Source of the DNA: an uncultured Butyrivibrio sp.
GTDB lineage: Bacteria; Bacillota; Clostridia; Lachnospirales; Lachnospiraceae
DNA length: 64,000 nt
Reading direction: 5' to 3'
NCBI GenBank assembly: GCA_946536145.1
Contig: CAMNEA010000006.1
Coordinates: forward strand, 16,566-80,565
The stretch's first letter is position 1; every line of letters starts with the position of its first letter. The position numbers and the translations under genes were made by a program. A model generated the notes under the pieces. The model did no database searches and was not told the DNA's origin. It worked only from the letters and a program-made list of their open reading frames with translations. This document shows positions 19,577 to 29,592 of this stretch, in pieces.

Positions 19577-19608
19577 CAGCCCGGCAGTTTTTGCCGGGCT
19601 GTTTTTTT
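19577..19608 (+). terminator. Rho-independent terminator after glgD
   Basis: acagcccggcagtttttgccgggctgt followed by a T-run. Confidence 0.92.
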
Positions 19609-19618
19609 CTCAATATTT

Positions 19619-20173
19619 TTATTTGCGCTTCTTTTCCATTTCTATGAGTTTTCCACCGATTCTGCTTATCTCATATTTATAGCTGTAATTACCTGCCTTA
19701 AAGGTAATTCTGTATATTTTGATCCCGTCGTCGGTCTTCTTAATGCATCTATAGTTTTTCATTGCTGATGCCTTTTTGCCGCAGTCCTTAGCTGCAATAC
19801 TCTTTGCCTTGCTGACTGTAACTTCTTTACCGGTTTTTCCTACAGTTTTCTTATTAATAAGCTCACGGCTCATATCCAGGATCTTTCCGGTTACGGCATC
19901 TATTTCATAGTCGTACTCATATTTTCCATATCTGAATTCAATCTCATACCTGGGCTTTTTAGTACCTTCACGTTCGATCTCATAGCCTGAGACCTTCTTG
20001 TTGCCAAGTCCTGCGTCTTTTAAAGCTATTTTCTTAGCGTTCCCTTTGCTTATCAATTTGGAGGCGCTTGCCGTAACTGCCACTGATGCTACCATTCCAA
20101 GCAGAATCATGCCTGATAAAAAGATAATTGCCACTCTCTTCATGATACTGTTTCTTGTCCCACACATTTTCAT
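19619..20173 (-). CDS. PepSY domain-containing protein
   Basis: Two repeats of the ISKGNAKKIALKDAG...YEIEFRYGKYEYDYEIDAVTGKIL type. Confidence 0.88.
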   Translation of the reverse strand: MKMCGTRNSIMKRVAIIFLSGMILLGMVASVAVTASASKLISKGNAKKIALKDAGLGNKKVSGYEIEREGTKKPRYEIEFRYGKYEYDYEIDAVTGKILDMSRELINKKTVGKTGKEVTVSKAKSIAAKDCGKKASAMKNYRCIKKTDDGIKIYRITFKAGNYSYKYEISRIGGKLIEMEKKRK

Positions 20174-20204
20174 ATTTCGTATTCTCCTTTTCTAAAGATT
20201 TTTT

Positions 20205-20864
20205 TTAATCGTCTCCCTCGTCATGATCATCGTCTCTGTCATCTTTGCCATCATCATCAGTTTCCTTTTCCCCGGAAACAATATCACCGCTGTGTGCATC
20301 CACTTCATACTCGTACTCCGTGTCATCGAAGTAAAACTCGATCTCATAGACAGTCCGGCCATCCTCTTTTTCCAGCTTGGCCTTGGTGAAAGTAACCTTG
20401 TCAACCTCAAGTCCTGCCGAAGATGCAGCCCTGATTTTGGCATTGTCAACACTGATGTATGAGCTCATATTTGTGGCAGGAGTTGTGCTCCCGTCACTGT
20501 CTCCGGATACCTCCCCTGATCCGGTATCATCGCTTCTCTCAGACACCTTTGACTTTTTTTCGATGATTGTTCCCGTGGCAGCATCGATAGTATACGCATA
20601 CTCCGTTTTGCCTGAAGCAAATTCGATATCATATACATACCCAAGTCCTTTTCTTGTAAGCCTGCTATCAGCGAAGGTGACAGTTTTTTCCGAAACTTCT
20701 GCGTCAAGATAAGCAAATCTCTGCGCGGCTGCGGCGCCGAGTATGTTGCTCTTTTTGATGCTGTCAGCCGCAAAAACTGTTCCTGCCCCGGCAAACAGAA
20801 TGATCACAATGACTGCTGCCCACACTATTAAGTTGTTTTTGAACAGGTCTTTTATGTTTTTCAT
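20205..20864 (-). CDS. PepSY domain-containing protein
   Basis: YDIEFASGKTEYAYTIDAATGTIIEKKS and YEIEFYFDDTEYEYEVDAHSGDIV motifs; N-terminal TM. Confidence 0.88.
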   Translation of the reverse strand: MKNIKDLFKNNLIVWAAVIVIILFAGAGTVFAADSIKKSNILGAAAAQRFAYLDAEVSEKTVTFADSRLTRKGLGYVYDIEFASGKTEYAYTIDAATGTIIEKKSKVSERSDDTGSGEVSGDSDGSTTPATNMSSYISVDNAKIRAASSAGLEVDKVTFTKAKLEKEDGRTVYEIEFYFDDTEYEYEVDAHSGDIVSGEKETDDDGKDDRDDDHDEGDD

Positions 20865-20928
20865 GGTCTTAATATAACAGCCAAAGATTAGAATAAAATT
20901 AGAAAACATTAAAAATGCGATTAGTTTT

Positions 20929-22350
20929 TTATCTTAATAAAAGAGGTATTTCTACCTCGAACCTGCTGCCGGTTCCTTTTTGACTTGTGACTTTAACGGC
21001 TCCGCCGTGGAGAGATACTATTTCATGTACTAAAGAAAGGCCAAGGCCATATCCCTCCACCTCTGATCTTGACTTCTCCTCTCTGTAAAAGCGGTCAAAT
21101 ATCTTACCTAAAGCATCCTCAGATATCCCGCAGCCGTTGTCTGATACCTCAAGATGAGCATTACCACCCTCTTTTCTAAGAGATACTACTGTTCTTCCAT
21201 TTTCTCTTCCGTACTTATACGCATTATCTATCAGATTAATAACTGCTCTCTCCAAAAGATTCCTGTTCCCCTTTATGATCACCTCTTTTTCAACCTTCGA
21301 AACCACCTCAATGTTTCTGAACCGTATCCTGCTCATATCATCAACAGTCGTTCTTACAATTTCCGACAGGTCTGTTTCAGACATCGGATATCTCTTTTCT
21401 CCCTGTTCAATTCTGGACAGGCCAAGCATATCATTTATGAGCTTTTCCATCCTTTTGTTCTGCCTGCCGATAGTTTCGATTGCCTCAATGTATTCGCTTT
21501 CGGCAGGCTCTTTTGCCTGAATATGTTCTATCTGCGCCCGTATAACAGCAACAGGCGTTCTAAGCTCATGTGAAGCGTCAGAGGTAAACTGCTTTTCCCT
21601 GTTAAAAGAGTCCTCAAGCCGTCCGAGCATTTCATTGAAGGTGACGGCAAGCTGATACAGCTCATCCCTGTTGCTGCCTGTTTCTATTCTTTTCCCAAGA
21701 TCATCGGCTCCGACTATTGCCGCGGCAATCTCTTTCATTCTTCGTATCGGCATGAGGATGCTCGAGGAAGCCAGAAAGCTCACAAGAACAACCATAATGA
21801 CAAGAACGGGGATAAAAGCAGCAACACTTCGTGTGATCTGCTCAAGCTGATCCTGCTTCTTGGTCAAAGGCACTACGCCTCGTATCCACAAGCCGTCAAG
21901 TTTTTCTCCGGTTATCTTTCTGTCATACACAATGTAGCGCTTACCCGATATGACCTGCCTGTAGAGCCTTGAGGCATCAAAAGCCTCTAAAGGCATATTT
22001 CGCGATAATGAATTATTGCCATAAAGAAGCTTCCCGTACTGTGTGTACAGTGCGCTCTCGACATCACTTAGCATATCAAGAAAATCATCATCAATCTGCA
22101 GCACGCCGCTGCCATAATCAACAAAAAGGTCATCATTATCAGATTCCTTTATTATTTCTGCCACGTCTTTTTCCAGAAAAATGATCTTGTCGGTATTGGC
22201 ATCCACTGCACTTATCAGGTACTCAGAGAGAGTCTTTTCCATGACCGCTCCGGCCACGATATACACCAAGGCAAACATCAGTGACATGACAAGTGCCATT
22301 GATGCAAACAGTATGATAAATATTCTCTTCCTTATCGAAATACTATTCAA
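20929..22350 (-). CDS. Sensor histidine kinase (HAMP-HisKA-HATPase)
   Basis: FTSDASHELRTPVAVIRAQIEH, GYGLGLSLVHEIVSLHGG. Confidence 0.95.
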   Translation of the reverse strand: MNSISIRKRIFIILFASMALVMSLMFALVYIVAGAVMEKTLSEYLISAVDANTDKIIFLEKDVAEIIKESDNDDLFVDYGSGVLQIDDDFLDMLSDVESALYTQYGKLLYGNNSLSRNMPLEAFDASRLYRQVISGKRYIVYDRKITGEKLDGLWIRGVVPLTKKQDQLEQITRSVAAFIPVLVIMVVLVSFLASSSILMPIRRMKEIAAAIVGADDLGKRIETGSNRDELYQLAVTFNEMLGRLEDSFNREKQFTSDASHELRTPVAVIRAQIEHIQAKEPAESEYIEAIETIGRQNKRMEKLINDMLGLSRIEQGEKRYPMSETDLSEIVRTTVDDMSRIRFRNIEVVSKVEKEVIIKGNRNLLERAVINLIDNAYKYGRENGRTVVSLRKEGGNAHLEVSDNGCGISEDALGKIFDRFYREEKSRSEVEGYGLGLSLVHEIVSLHGGAVKVTSQKGTGSRFEVEIPLLLR

Positions 22351-22362
22351 CTGTGCAGCTCC

Positions 22363-23034
22363 CTATTCATCTGTGATCATGTATCCCATTCCGCGTTTTG
22401 TTCTGATGAGCTTCCTGTCCCGGTCCTTATCTATCTTCTGCCTGAGGTACCCGATATAGACATCCACAACATTGGTTCCTCCGACATAATTGTAGTCCCA
22501 TATGTGATCCTCTATCCTGCTTCTTGAAAGGACAACGTTCTTGTTGTACATCATGTACTCAAGAAGCTGATATTCCTTGGAGGTTAAATCTATCACCTGA
22601 TTCCCCCTTTTAACAACGCGGGTCGAGGTATCAAGCTCAAGATCATCGCATCGAAGGATGTTGTCCGAAACCGCATGCTTCTGCCTTGTCAGCACCCTAA
22701 CCCTCGCAAGCAGTTCATCGAGCGAAAACGGCTTTACGAGGTAGTCGTTAGCACCTGCGTCGAGTCCCCTCACCTTTTCCTCCACAGCATCCTTGGCTGT
22801 CAAAAAGAGGACCGGAAGCGCTCCGTTCTTTTGCCTTATCTTTTTGAGGACATCATAGCCGTCGGCAACAGGCATCATTACATCCAGGATCGCCACATCA
22901 TATTCCGCGCTTTCAAGACAGTCAATCGCCTCCTGCCCATTGAAGCACGAATCGACAAGATACTGCTGTTCGCGCAGAGCCTGCGTCACTATGCGGTTCA
23001 TGTCCTTCTCGTCCTCAGCATACAGTATTCGCAT
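22363..23034 (-). CDS. OmpR-family response regulator
   Basis: MRILYAEDEKDMN, VAILDVMMPVADGYDVL, winged-helix C-terminus VVDVYIGYLRQKID. Confidence 0.95.
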   Translation of the reverse strand: MRILYAEDEKDMNRIVTQALREQQYLVDSCFNGQEAIDCLESAEYDVAILDVMMPVADGYDVLKKIRQKNGALPVLFLTAKDAVEEKVRGLDAGANDYLVKPFSLDELLARVRVLTRQKHAVSDNILRCDDLELDTSTRVVKRGNQVIDLTSKEYQLLEYMMYNKNVVLSRSRIEDHIWDYNYVGGTNVVDVYIGYLRQKIDKDRDRKLIRTKRGMGYMITDE

Positions 23035-23053
23035 TTTAACTCTCCTATATGTA

Positions 23054-23083
23054 ATAAAACCCCCTTCTGATCACAGAAGGGGG
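23054..23083 (-). terminator. Rho-independent terminator downstream of the chemoreceptor gene
   Basis: Minus strand CCCCCTTCTG-TGAT-CAGAAGGGGGTTTTATT. Confidence 0.85.
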
Positions 23084-23099
23084 AGTCTTATCAAAAGCT

Positions 23100-25169
23100 T
23101 TATTTAAGTTTGAACTTGCCAACAATCTCTTCGAGGGTGCCCGCGATAGCCTCCTGCTTGTTGGACATATCGTTGACGTTGGATACCACATCTGCCGCTG
23201 CCATAACAGAGTCGTTCACTCTGCTGGACAGATCAGCTGTATCCTGAGTGGATTCCGCAATGTTCTGGATAGCCTTAGATACTTCTTCCATGGATGCCCT
23301 TATGTTCTCAACCATCTGAGCGATATTCTCTGAAGATCCACCGAAGGAGTCTGCATCATTTCCATACTGCTTGGCAACGGTAACGAACTTGTCGTAGTCA
23401 GGTGTAACCGTCTCTTTGATGAACTCAAGGAGTTCTCCTGAAGAATTTGACAGAGTTCCGAACGCCTCCTGAACGCCGTCGATCGTATCCCTGATCTGTT
23501 CAACTGCCTCAGATGTACTGCTTGCGAGTTTGTTGATCTCAGAAGCAACAACCGCGAAGCCCTTACCTGCATCTCCTGCTCTTGCAGCCTCAATGCTGGC
23601 ATTTAGTGAGAGGAGGTTGATCTGGTCTGCTATCTCAGCGATGGTGTCAGCCAGTGTTCCGATCTGGTCAACAACTCTTGCCTTCTCATTGGCCTCAACG
23701 AGGTCTGCCTCTCTCTGCTCGGCAATGCTGATAGCATAGTCATATGCCTGTCCGGCCTGCTTCTCGATATCTCTTGCCCTTGTCTTGATGTCTGCAGCCT
23801 CTGCGCTGGTCTTCTCAGTCTCAGCAGCAAGCTGGTGAACAGATGCGTTTACTTCTTCAACAGAAGCATTTACCTCTTCCGTTGCAGCGCCTGATGACAT
23901 CATCGCGTCGTTGACGCCTGAGATATTTCCCTGAATACTTGAGAACTGATTTGAGAGTTCGCTCGCCATGCTTGCAAGTCCGGTTGATGTCTCTGATACC
24001 TGAACCGAACCGTCCGAGATCTTGCTGATAACGTCTCTGTTGTTCTCAAACATGTTGTTGAGGGAGTCGCTCATCTGTCCGAGCTCGTCTCCGCTCTTTG
24101 AAGCGATCTTGTTTACAGTAAAGTCGCCGCTTGCAAGTGCCCCTGCAAAGTCTTTGACGTTGTTGATGCTCTTTGAAATACTAAGTACGAAGATGTAAAT
24201 GATGACAGCTCCGACAAGGAGTGCTGCGACGCAAAGTCCAATGAGGAGTTTGATGAGAGCGTTTACTGTCTCATCCATCTCTGTGCAGCTCATCCTGATC
24301 ATCGCTTTCCAGTTCACATCAGGGATAGTTGTATACAGAAGCATAATTGTGTCTTTTCCCTCGTTGAAGTATACTTCTGCGACGCTGTTTGAATTGGATG
24401 CCATTACGGTACTTCCTGCTGCTGCAAGGGAAGCGTTGTCATCTTCTGTGATCTTAACAGCGTTCTGAACCTTGGAGTCATCCTGTGTGTAGAGATATGT
24501 TCCATCAGATGATGTGAGCATAGCAGTTCCGGTTCTTCCGATCTGAACTGAACGAACCATATCCTGGATATTTGTCAGCTCCATATCTACTGTTACGCAG
24601 CCGATAAATGCACCGTTGTCATAAATAGGCGCGGAACAGGTTGCCATTATCTTTCCTGTAGTAGGATCATAATAAGGGTCTGTTATCTTGGCTTCGCCGT
24701 GAGCAAGTGCCTTGGCATTTATGTAATATTCCTGATTGAGATAATCATAATCCGCATTTGAATAGTCCCAGGTCTCAACTATCTGACCACCTTCCTTGTA
24801 CCAGTAAGGTCCGATATACATTTCATCCTTATTAAACACATAGGGTTCAAACCAGATGCCGGCACCCAAGACAGAATCATTCTCTGAAATTATGCCTGAA
24901 AATGTAGCAGCATAATTATCCATCTGGACAAATTTATAGGATGTTGAGATCATCTCTGTAATGTTGGTTGCTGTGTTCTTAACGATATTAAGAGTTCCCT
25001 TGACGTCATTGACATTAGCAACAACGTTCTGCTCCATCTGCTTGGAGGTAGCACTTCTTATCGCATCCCTACTCTGTGTAGTTGCGATGTAGGTGAGCAA
25101 GATCATCGCAATTGCCATAACCGGCAGTATGCACAGAAGCATCTTGGCTCGTAGACTCATCTTTTTCAT
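23100..25169 (-). CDS. Methyl-accepting chemotaxis protein with periplasmic Cache-type domain
   Basis: Signalling hairpin [40 protein letters not shown]; dCache-like N-terminus ([22 protein letters not shown]). Confidence 0.95.
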   Translation of the reverse strand: MKKMSLRAKMLLCILPVMAIAMILLTYIATTQSRDAIRSATSKQMEQNVVANVNDVKGTLNIVKNTATNITEMISTSYKFVQMDNYAATFSGIISENDSVLGAGIWFEPYVFNKDEMYIGPYWYKEGGQIVETWDYSNADYDYLNQEYYINAKALAHGEAKITDPYYDPTTGKIMATCSAPIYDNGAFIGCVTVDMELTNIQDMVRSVQIGRTGTAMLTSSDGTYLYTQDDSKVQNAVKITEDDNASLAAAGSTVMASNSNSVAEVYFNEGKDTIMLLYTTIPDVNWKAMIRMSCTEMDETVNALIKLLIGLCVAALLVGAVIIYIFVLSISKSINNVKDFAGALASGDFTVNKIASKSGDELGQMSDSLNNMFENNRDVISKISDGSVQVSETSTGLASMASELSNQFSSIQGNISGVNDAMMSSGAATEEVNASVEEVNASVHQLAAETEKTSAEAADIKTRARDIEKQAGQAYDYAISIAEQREADLVEANEKARVVDQIGTLADTIAEIADQINLLSLNASIEAARAGDAGKGFAVVASEINKLASSTSEAVEQIRDTIDGVQEAFGTLSNSSGELLEFIKETVTPDYDKFVTVAKQYGNDADSFGGSSENIAQMVENIRASMEEVSKAIQNIAESTQDTADLSSRVNDSVMAAADVVSNVNDMSNKQEAIAGTLEEIVGKFKLK

Positions 25170-25336
25170 CTGATTACCCTCTTTCGTTTTACGTGTAAAA
25201 AAACACAATTTTGCATCAATAATATTCTACTATATAATCAACATTGATGTTCTAAAAAAAGTATAAAAACAAATAAATATATAATAAATGTGATAAGATA
25301 AGTATAGTATTTTCCTTAAAAAGAAAGGGATAAGCA

Positions 25337-26791
25337 ATGAACGCAGAGCAATATAAAAGAGCCAGCAACAATTGTTTTTATATTAACGCGGCAGTGATTG
25401 TCAGCGGTATGCTGTTAACTCTTTTTAGTATAGTGACAAAAGGTTCATCCGTCTCGAAAATTGCCGTAATCCTGATCGGTATTTTGTGCACCTCCTTTTC
25501 TGCTCTTGGCAATTATAAATACCCGACGGTTCCAAAAGGATCCTTACTCATAATGGGAGGATCGATACTCTTCTATCTTGCCATGATTCTTTCAAAGGAT
25601 GGGATCTCCGGCTTTTCATTGGCTCTTCCGATACTGATCAGCTGCATAACATTTCTTGATGTTTCGCTTTGCAGAATATGCATTGCGGGCGTATCTGTGT
25701 CTTTTATCATCTCCTGCATCAGGTTTTATTTGACTTCAGGATCTGACGATATTTCAATCATCCCGTCAGCTGTCTCACTCATACTTGCCGGCGCCGCAGC
25801 CTACCGAGCCTCTTGTCTCCTTTCTGCTTTTCACGATGAAAACAACGAGATAATAAGCCTTAATGCCGAAAAGAGCCTCAAGGCAGAAAACTCCGTAAGT
25901 GTTATTTCGGATGCGATCACAGGTCTTTTCAACAGTTCCAAAGACAGCGTGGATGATCTCATCGATATCATTGATACACAAAAAAACAGCATGAAGGATA
26001 TCGCAGGTAATATTGAAGCTGCTGCAAGGACAATATCAGTTCATTCAAAGAAAATACAGGGAATCCAGATTCAGACAATAGCTACCGAACAGCAGCGTAA
26101 AGAAATGGACATCGCAGTTAAGGATGCCCGCCAGGCTGTAGATGAGGGAAACCTGGTGATAGATTCCATAAGGAATGAGTCGCAGGAACTTGCCAGATGC
26201 AGCAGCGAAACTGTAGACGCAACCAAAACACTCATAAGCAAAGTCGAAGAAGTCCAGAAAATAGTCGAATCCATTCTGTCGATATCAAAACAGACCAACC
26301 TCCTTGCTCTCAATGCGAGCATAGAAGCCGCCAGGGCTGGCGAAGCCGGAAAGGGGTTCGCTGTCGTTGCCAATGATGTAAGAGACCTTGCAACTCAGAC
26401 AAATACCGCATCATCGGCAATATCCGACATCATAAGCGACCTTACAGCCGGCATACAAAAAGCCATTTCAGGTATTGATGACACCGCAAAATGCGTCGCC
26501 TCGCAGAGTGAGATGATCGATAAAGCAGGCTCATGCATCGAAGATATAAACAGCAGCGTCGGTGCGATGCTCCTTCGCTACGCTGAAATAGACTCGGGAA
26601 TGAGGCTGATCATCGAATCCGCAGGAGATATTGGCGATGGAATATCAAACCTTTCCGATACCAGCAAGGAAATTGCTGCCCTCTCCTATCAGGTTGTCCA
26701 GAACTCAGCGAATGCAACTGACAAGTTCAATGAATTCAAATCCGTTCTCGATGAGATGTCTTTTCAGGCAAGCAGGCTAAACAATGTTTGA
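25337..26791 (+). CDS. Methyl-accepting chemotaxis-type protein with multi-TM N-terminus and no obvious periplasmic domain
   Basis: [43 protein letters not shown]; about six hydrophobic segments at the N-terminus. Confidence 0.9.
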   Translation: MNAEQYKRASNNCFYINAAVIVSGMLLTLFSIVTKGSSVSKIAVILIGILCTSFSALGNYKYPTVPKGSLLIMGGSILFYLAMILSKDGISGFSLALPILISCITFLDVSLCRICIAGVSVSFIISCIRFYLTSGSDDISIIPSAVSLILAGAAAYRASCLLSAFHDENNEIISLNAEKSLKAENSVSVISDAITGLFNSSKDSVDDLIDIIDTQKNSMKDIAGNIEAAARTISVHSKKIQGIQIQTIATEQQRKEMDIAVKDARQAVDEGNLVIDSIRNESQELARCSSETVDATKTLISKVEEVQKIVESILSISKQTNLLALNASIEAARAGEAGKGFAVVANDVRDLATQTNTASSAISDIISDLTAGIQKAISGIDDTAKCVASQSEMIDKAGSCIEDINSSVGAMLLRYAEIDSGMRLIIESAGDIGDGISNLSDTSKEIAALSYQVVQNSANATDKFNEFKSVLDEMSFQASRLNNV

Positions 26792-26877
26792 CCAGTATAA
26801 GTCTGACATATTCGAATTTTTTTCTAAAATTTTATACAAAACACTTAACTTTTATCCGTAACATCCGTTATAATGAA

Positions 26878-26902
26878 TAGTGGTAGAATAATTCTGCCAC
26901 TA
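26878..26902. promoter_or_regulatory. 25-bp near-perfect palindrome (TAGTGGTAGAAT-A-ATTCTGCCACTA) just downstream of a TATAAT box
   Basis: Read directly; one mismatch between half-sites, which would be a G-U pair in RNA. Confidence 0.65.
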
Positions 26903-26948
26903 ATTATTTTGTTATTCAGATACAATTTAGGAAAGGAGGAAAACGTGT

Positions 26949-27122
26949 ATGACAGCTACATGCGATGCAAAAATGGAAGTTCTCGACTGCATTATGAATG
27001 ACTGCGGCAATGAGTACTACCCCGACCCCGAAAAAGTAGCGCATATTACGGGTTTACCGCTGGGGGTTGTTTTTGATCTTCTTATTGAGTTAAAAAATCA
27101 AGGCCGTTTAGGCAAACACTGA
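26949..27122 (+). CDS. 57-aa small protein, HTH-like (MTATCDAKMEVLDCIMNDCGNEYYPDPEKVAHITGLPLGVVFDLLIELKNQGRLGKH)
   Basis: Strong RBS (gaaaggagg, about 9 nt upstream); below the ORF-track length cut-off. Confidence 0.7.
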   Translation: MTATCDAKMEVLDCIMNDCGNEYYPDPEKVAHITGLPLGVVFDLLIELKNQGRLGKH

Positions 27123-27163
27123 GAATCGATTGGAGATTATAATGGAAGATACCAAGCAGTACT

Positions 27164-27196
27164 AAAGGTCCTATGCTCATGAAGCATAGGACCTTT
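27164..27196 (+). terminator. Rho-independent-type hairpin
   Basis: aaaggtcctatgctcatgaagcataggaccttt. Confidence 0.85.
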
Positions 27197-27217
27197 GATA
27201 ATTTTCAAGGTTTGAAA

Positions 27218-27469
27218 TCAAAGCATCTCAACCGGCTCATGTGTGAAGTCGGCTTTGCCGTCCTCGTATAATTTTCTTACAAAATCTATAGCTCTCTGAC
27301 CCGACTCCTCAATGGGCACATTCTGAGAATAAATATACTTGATGCTGTCTCCCGATGTCAGAATAAAGTCCATCTCCGTACCGCATATCTGACCATCCCC
27401 AAAGTCCAGCGGCTTAACCTCAACCGAACTTACTTCTTTCACAACACCCTCGTTAAAAAGAACTCTCAT
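27218..27469 (-). CDS. Small hypothetical protein (83 aa)
   Basis: RBS-like aggaggt upstream; coding-like composition. Confidence 0.65.
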   Translation of the reverse strand: MRVLFNEGVVKEVSSVEVKPLDFGDGQICGTEMDFILTSGDSIKYIYSQNVPIEESGQRAIDFVRKLYEDGKADFTHEPVEML

Positions 27470-27519
27470 TTGATACCTCCTTAGTTATATTTAATAGGTT
27501 TCCATTCTTTATAAACAGC

Positions 27520-28452
27520 TCAGGCTTTTTTATACAAGCATATTCCTTTTTTGCCCTTGTTTTTGATATGGTAAAGTGCCTTGTCTGCCATTCCTACAAG
27601 TTCTGCTATGCTCGTCGGATTTAAGGCATCGCTTATATCGGCGTATCCAACGCTTGCATATATCGGCGGACAGTCCTCTATGTCATGATTCTCAATCTTT
27701 TTGAGCAGTTCTTTTAACCTGTCCTCGACATTGTCGTGGCTGCCTGGCAGGATCCCCACAAACTCATCTCCTCCCCACCTGCAGACCTGATCCTCGTATC
27801 TGACGCAAAGGCGTAGCTGGTCGGCCACATACTTAAGAACATCATCTCCTAGATTGTGCCCGCGGCTGTCATTTATCTTCTTAAAGTTATCGATATCAAG
27901 GATAAATATTATTCCCTGAGAATACTCGTTCTTCCAGTAGTTCTTTTCCCACCAGGAAATGAACCTCTCCCTCTTGCAGATGCCTGTAAGCTGATCTGTT
28001 GACTGCTTCCTGAAGCCTCTCCAGAGATTGATCCTTGCATAAGACGCAGCATAAACAAGAAGCACAAACCCGTCTCCTCCGTCCCTCTCATCCCCCGCAG
28101 GGATCAGCAGCTCGTCGCCATCGTTTAGCACTATCCTCTCTCCGGGATCAAGTATCTTGCCGTTATAGAGCGTGCCATTGGTGGACTTTTCTGCAATGAA
28201 AGTCGTGTGCTTTTTGTTTGTCTCGAATACTCCGTGTCTTCTGGACACAAACCTGTTCATTATTGAAATCTCAGGCTCTGCCCCGTCCACCGGTCTTCCC
28301 ATGACCTGCATGCCCTGCAGTCTGTGCTCCGAGATACTGCTGCCCTGACACACAAAGATCCTGGGCCCGACGGTACCGTCAAGCTCAGTGTTCTTGTCCA
28401 GATTGAATATCATTGCAGTGTTATCGCTTACCATCGTCATCCTTTCAGTCAT
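27520..28452 (-). CDS. FHA-GGDEF diguanylate cyclase
   Basis: FHA motif RFVSRRHGVFE...STNGTLYNG; intact CRWGGDEFVGIL. Confidence 0.92.
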   Translation of the reverse strand: MTERMTMVSDNTAMIFNLDKNTELDGTVGPRIFVCQGSSISEHRLQGMQVMGRPVDGAEPEISIMNRFVSRRHGVFETNKKHTTFIAEKSTNGTLYNGKILDPGERIVLNDGDELLIPAGDERDGGDGFVLLVYAASYARINLWRGFRKQSTDQLTGICKRERFISWWEKNYWKNEYSQGIIFILDIDNFKKINDSRGHNLGDDVLKYVADQLRLCVRYEDQVCRWGGDEFVGILPGSHDNVEDRLKELLKKIENHDIEDCPPIYASVGYADISDALNPTSIAELVGMADKALYHIKNKGKKGICLYKKA

Positions 28453-28532
28453 AGTATTATTGAGTCTAATAAAATCTTAACATAAAGACAGACGGCAAAT
28501 CGTAAAAAAACAATAAAACATTTATCAGTTTT

Positions 28533-28651
28533 GAGTCACTGGGGACGTTACAGTTTGACTCATTTTGAAAAGCAAAATGAGTCAAACTGTAACGTCCCCG
28601 GTGACTCTTTGAGAAACAAAATGAGTCAAACTGTAACGTCCCCAGTGACTC
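28533..28651. repeat. Three-arm inverted repeat: 34-bp arm A, near-perfect inverted arm B, perfect inverted arm C
   Basis: A 28533-28566 gagtcactggggacgttacagtttgactcatttt; B 28574-28607; C 28618-28651; C is the exact reverse complement of A, B differs at one base. Confidence 0.95.
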
Positions 28652-28673
28652 AAAAACTGCACGTATATTTATT

Positions 28674-28702
28674 TTGATGCTTTACTCAATATGTGCTATA
28701 CT
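28674..28702 (+). promoter_or_regulatory. Putative sigma-70-type promoter for the 28758 lipoprotein gene
   Basis: TTGATG-17 bp-TATACT. Confidence 0.6.
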
Positions 28703-28757
28703 ATTGCAGCGAATACATATTACTAAATCATATGATTTTAAGGAGATTTTTACATAA

Positions 28758-29513
28758 ATGAATATATTAAAGAGACTTTCCATAGGGCTTGTTTCAGGTC
28801 TTATCATTGCAGTTTCCCTATCAGGATGCCAGTCAAAGGATAAGACCGCTGTTACAGAAGCTGCAGAGAACTTCCTTGAAGCTGTTAAGACAGGTGATCA
28901 GGACAAGATAAACGAATACTCATCAGGCGACGTCGCAACCGGGTCTTTTGTCTCACTGTTTGATGGGGATTACCTCAAGGATCAGCTCACTTCAAGCCTT
29001 GATTCGACCGAGCTTACAGATGAGACCCTCGCCAAACTCGATGAGTTCTACTCCATGTATGAGACAACACTGCAGGAGTATAAGGTAAACGATGTTACCC
29101 TCAATGAAGACGGCACTTCGACTGTATATGCGACGATGAAGACCAACTTCCCCATTGATGTTACTACCAGCGAAGAAATCCAGAAGAAAGTTAAGGATGC
29201 CGGCGACAAATACAATGAAGAGAACATGGACGAGATCTTCAAGGTCAAGGATGAACAGGGCGATGAAGCCGCAATAGCCAAGGCCTACAACGACCTCATC
29301 ATCATTACCATGAATATCTATGAAGAAGCCATCGCTCTCTCGCAGCCTGAGACCTACTCAATTGCCCTGACTCTTGAAAAGAATGAAGAGACAGACTCGT
29401 ACTATGTAACCGCCGTTCAGAGCTATGACAGCTCGATCGCCGGTACCGGTGCTCCCGCGACCAAGACCGATACATCCACCACTGAATCAAGCACAGCTGC
29501 TTCTTCAAATTAA
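28758..29513 (+). CDS. Lipoprotein, unknown function
   Basis: Lipobox AVSLSGCQS; Ser/Thr-rich C-terminal tail. Confidence 0.75.
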   Translation: MNILKRLSIGLVSGLIIAVSLSGCQSKDKTAVTEAAENFLEAVKTGDQDKINEYSSGDVATGSFVSLFDGDYLKDQLTSSLDSTELTDETLAKLDEFYSMYETTLQEYKVNDVTLNEDGTSTVYATMKTNFPIDVTTSEEIQKKVKDAGDKYNEENMDEIFKVKDEQGDEAAIAKAYNDLIIITMNIYEEAIALSQPETYSIALTLEKNEETDSYYVTAVQSYDSSIAGTGAPATKTDTSTTESSTAASSN

Positions 29514-29524
29514 ATGAATAAATA

Positions 29525-29582
29525 AAGAACGTCAAGGATCTGCATGTTTTTGAAACTCTGCTGTCCCTGACGTTCTTTTTTA
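29525..29582. terminator. Bidirectional-type terminator hairpin between convergent genes
   Basis: aagaacgtcaagga...tccctgacgttcttttttt. Confidence 0.8.
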
Positions 29583-29592
29583 TTTGCTGTGA

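Noticed and set aside
28533-28651. Considered as a CRISPR fragment or IS terminal repeats
   Set aside because: Arms are inverted and contain no spacer array; no transposase ORF lies between or beside the arms.
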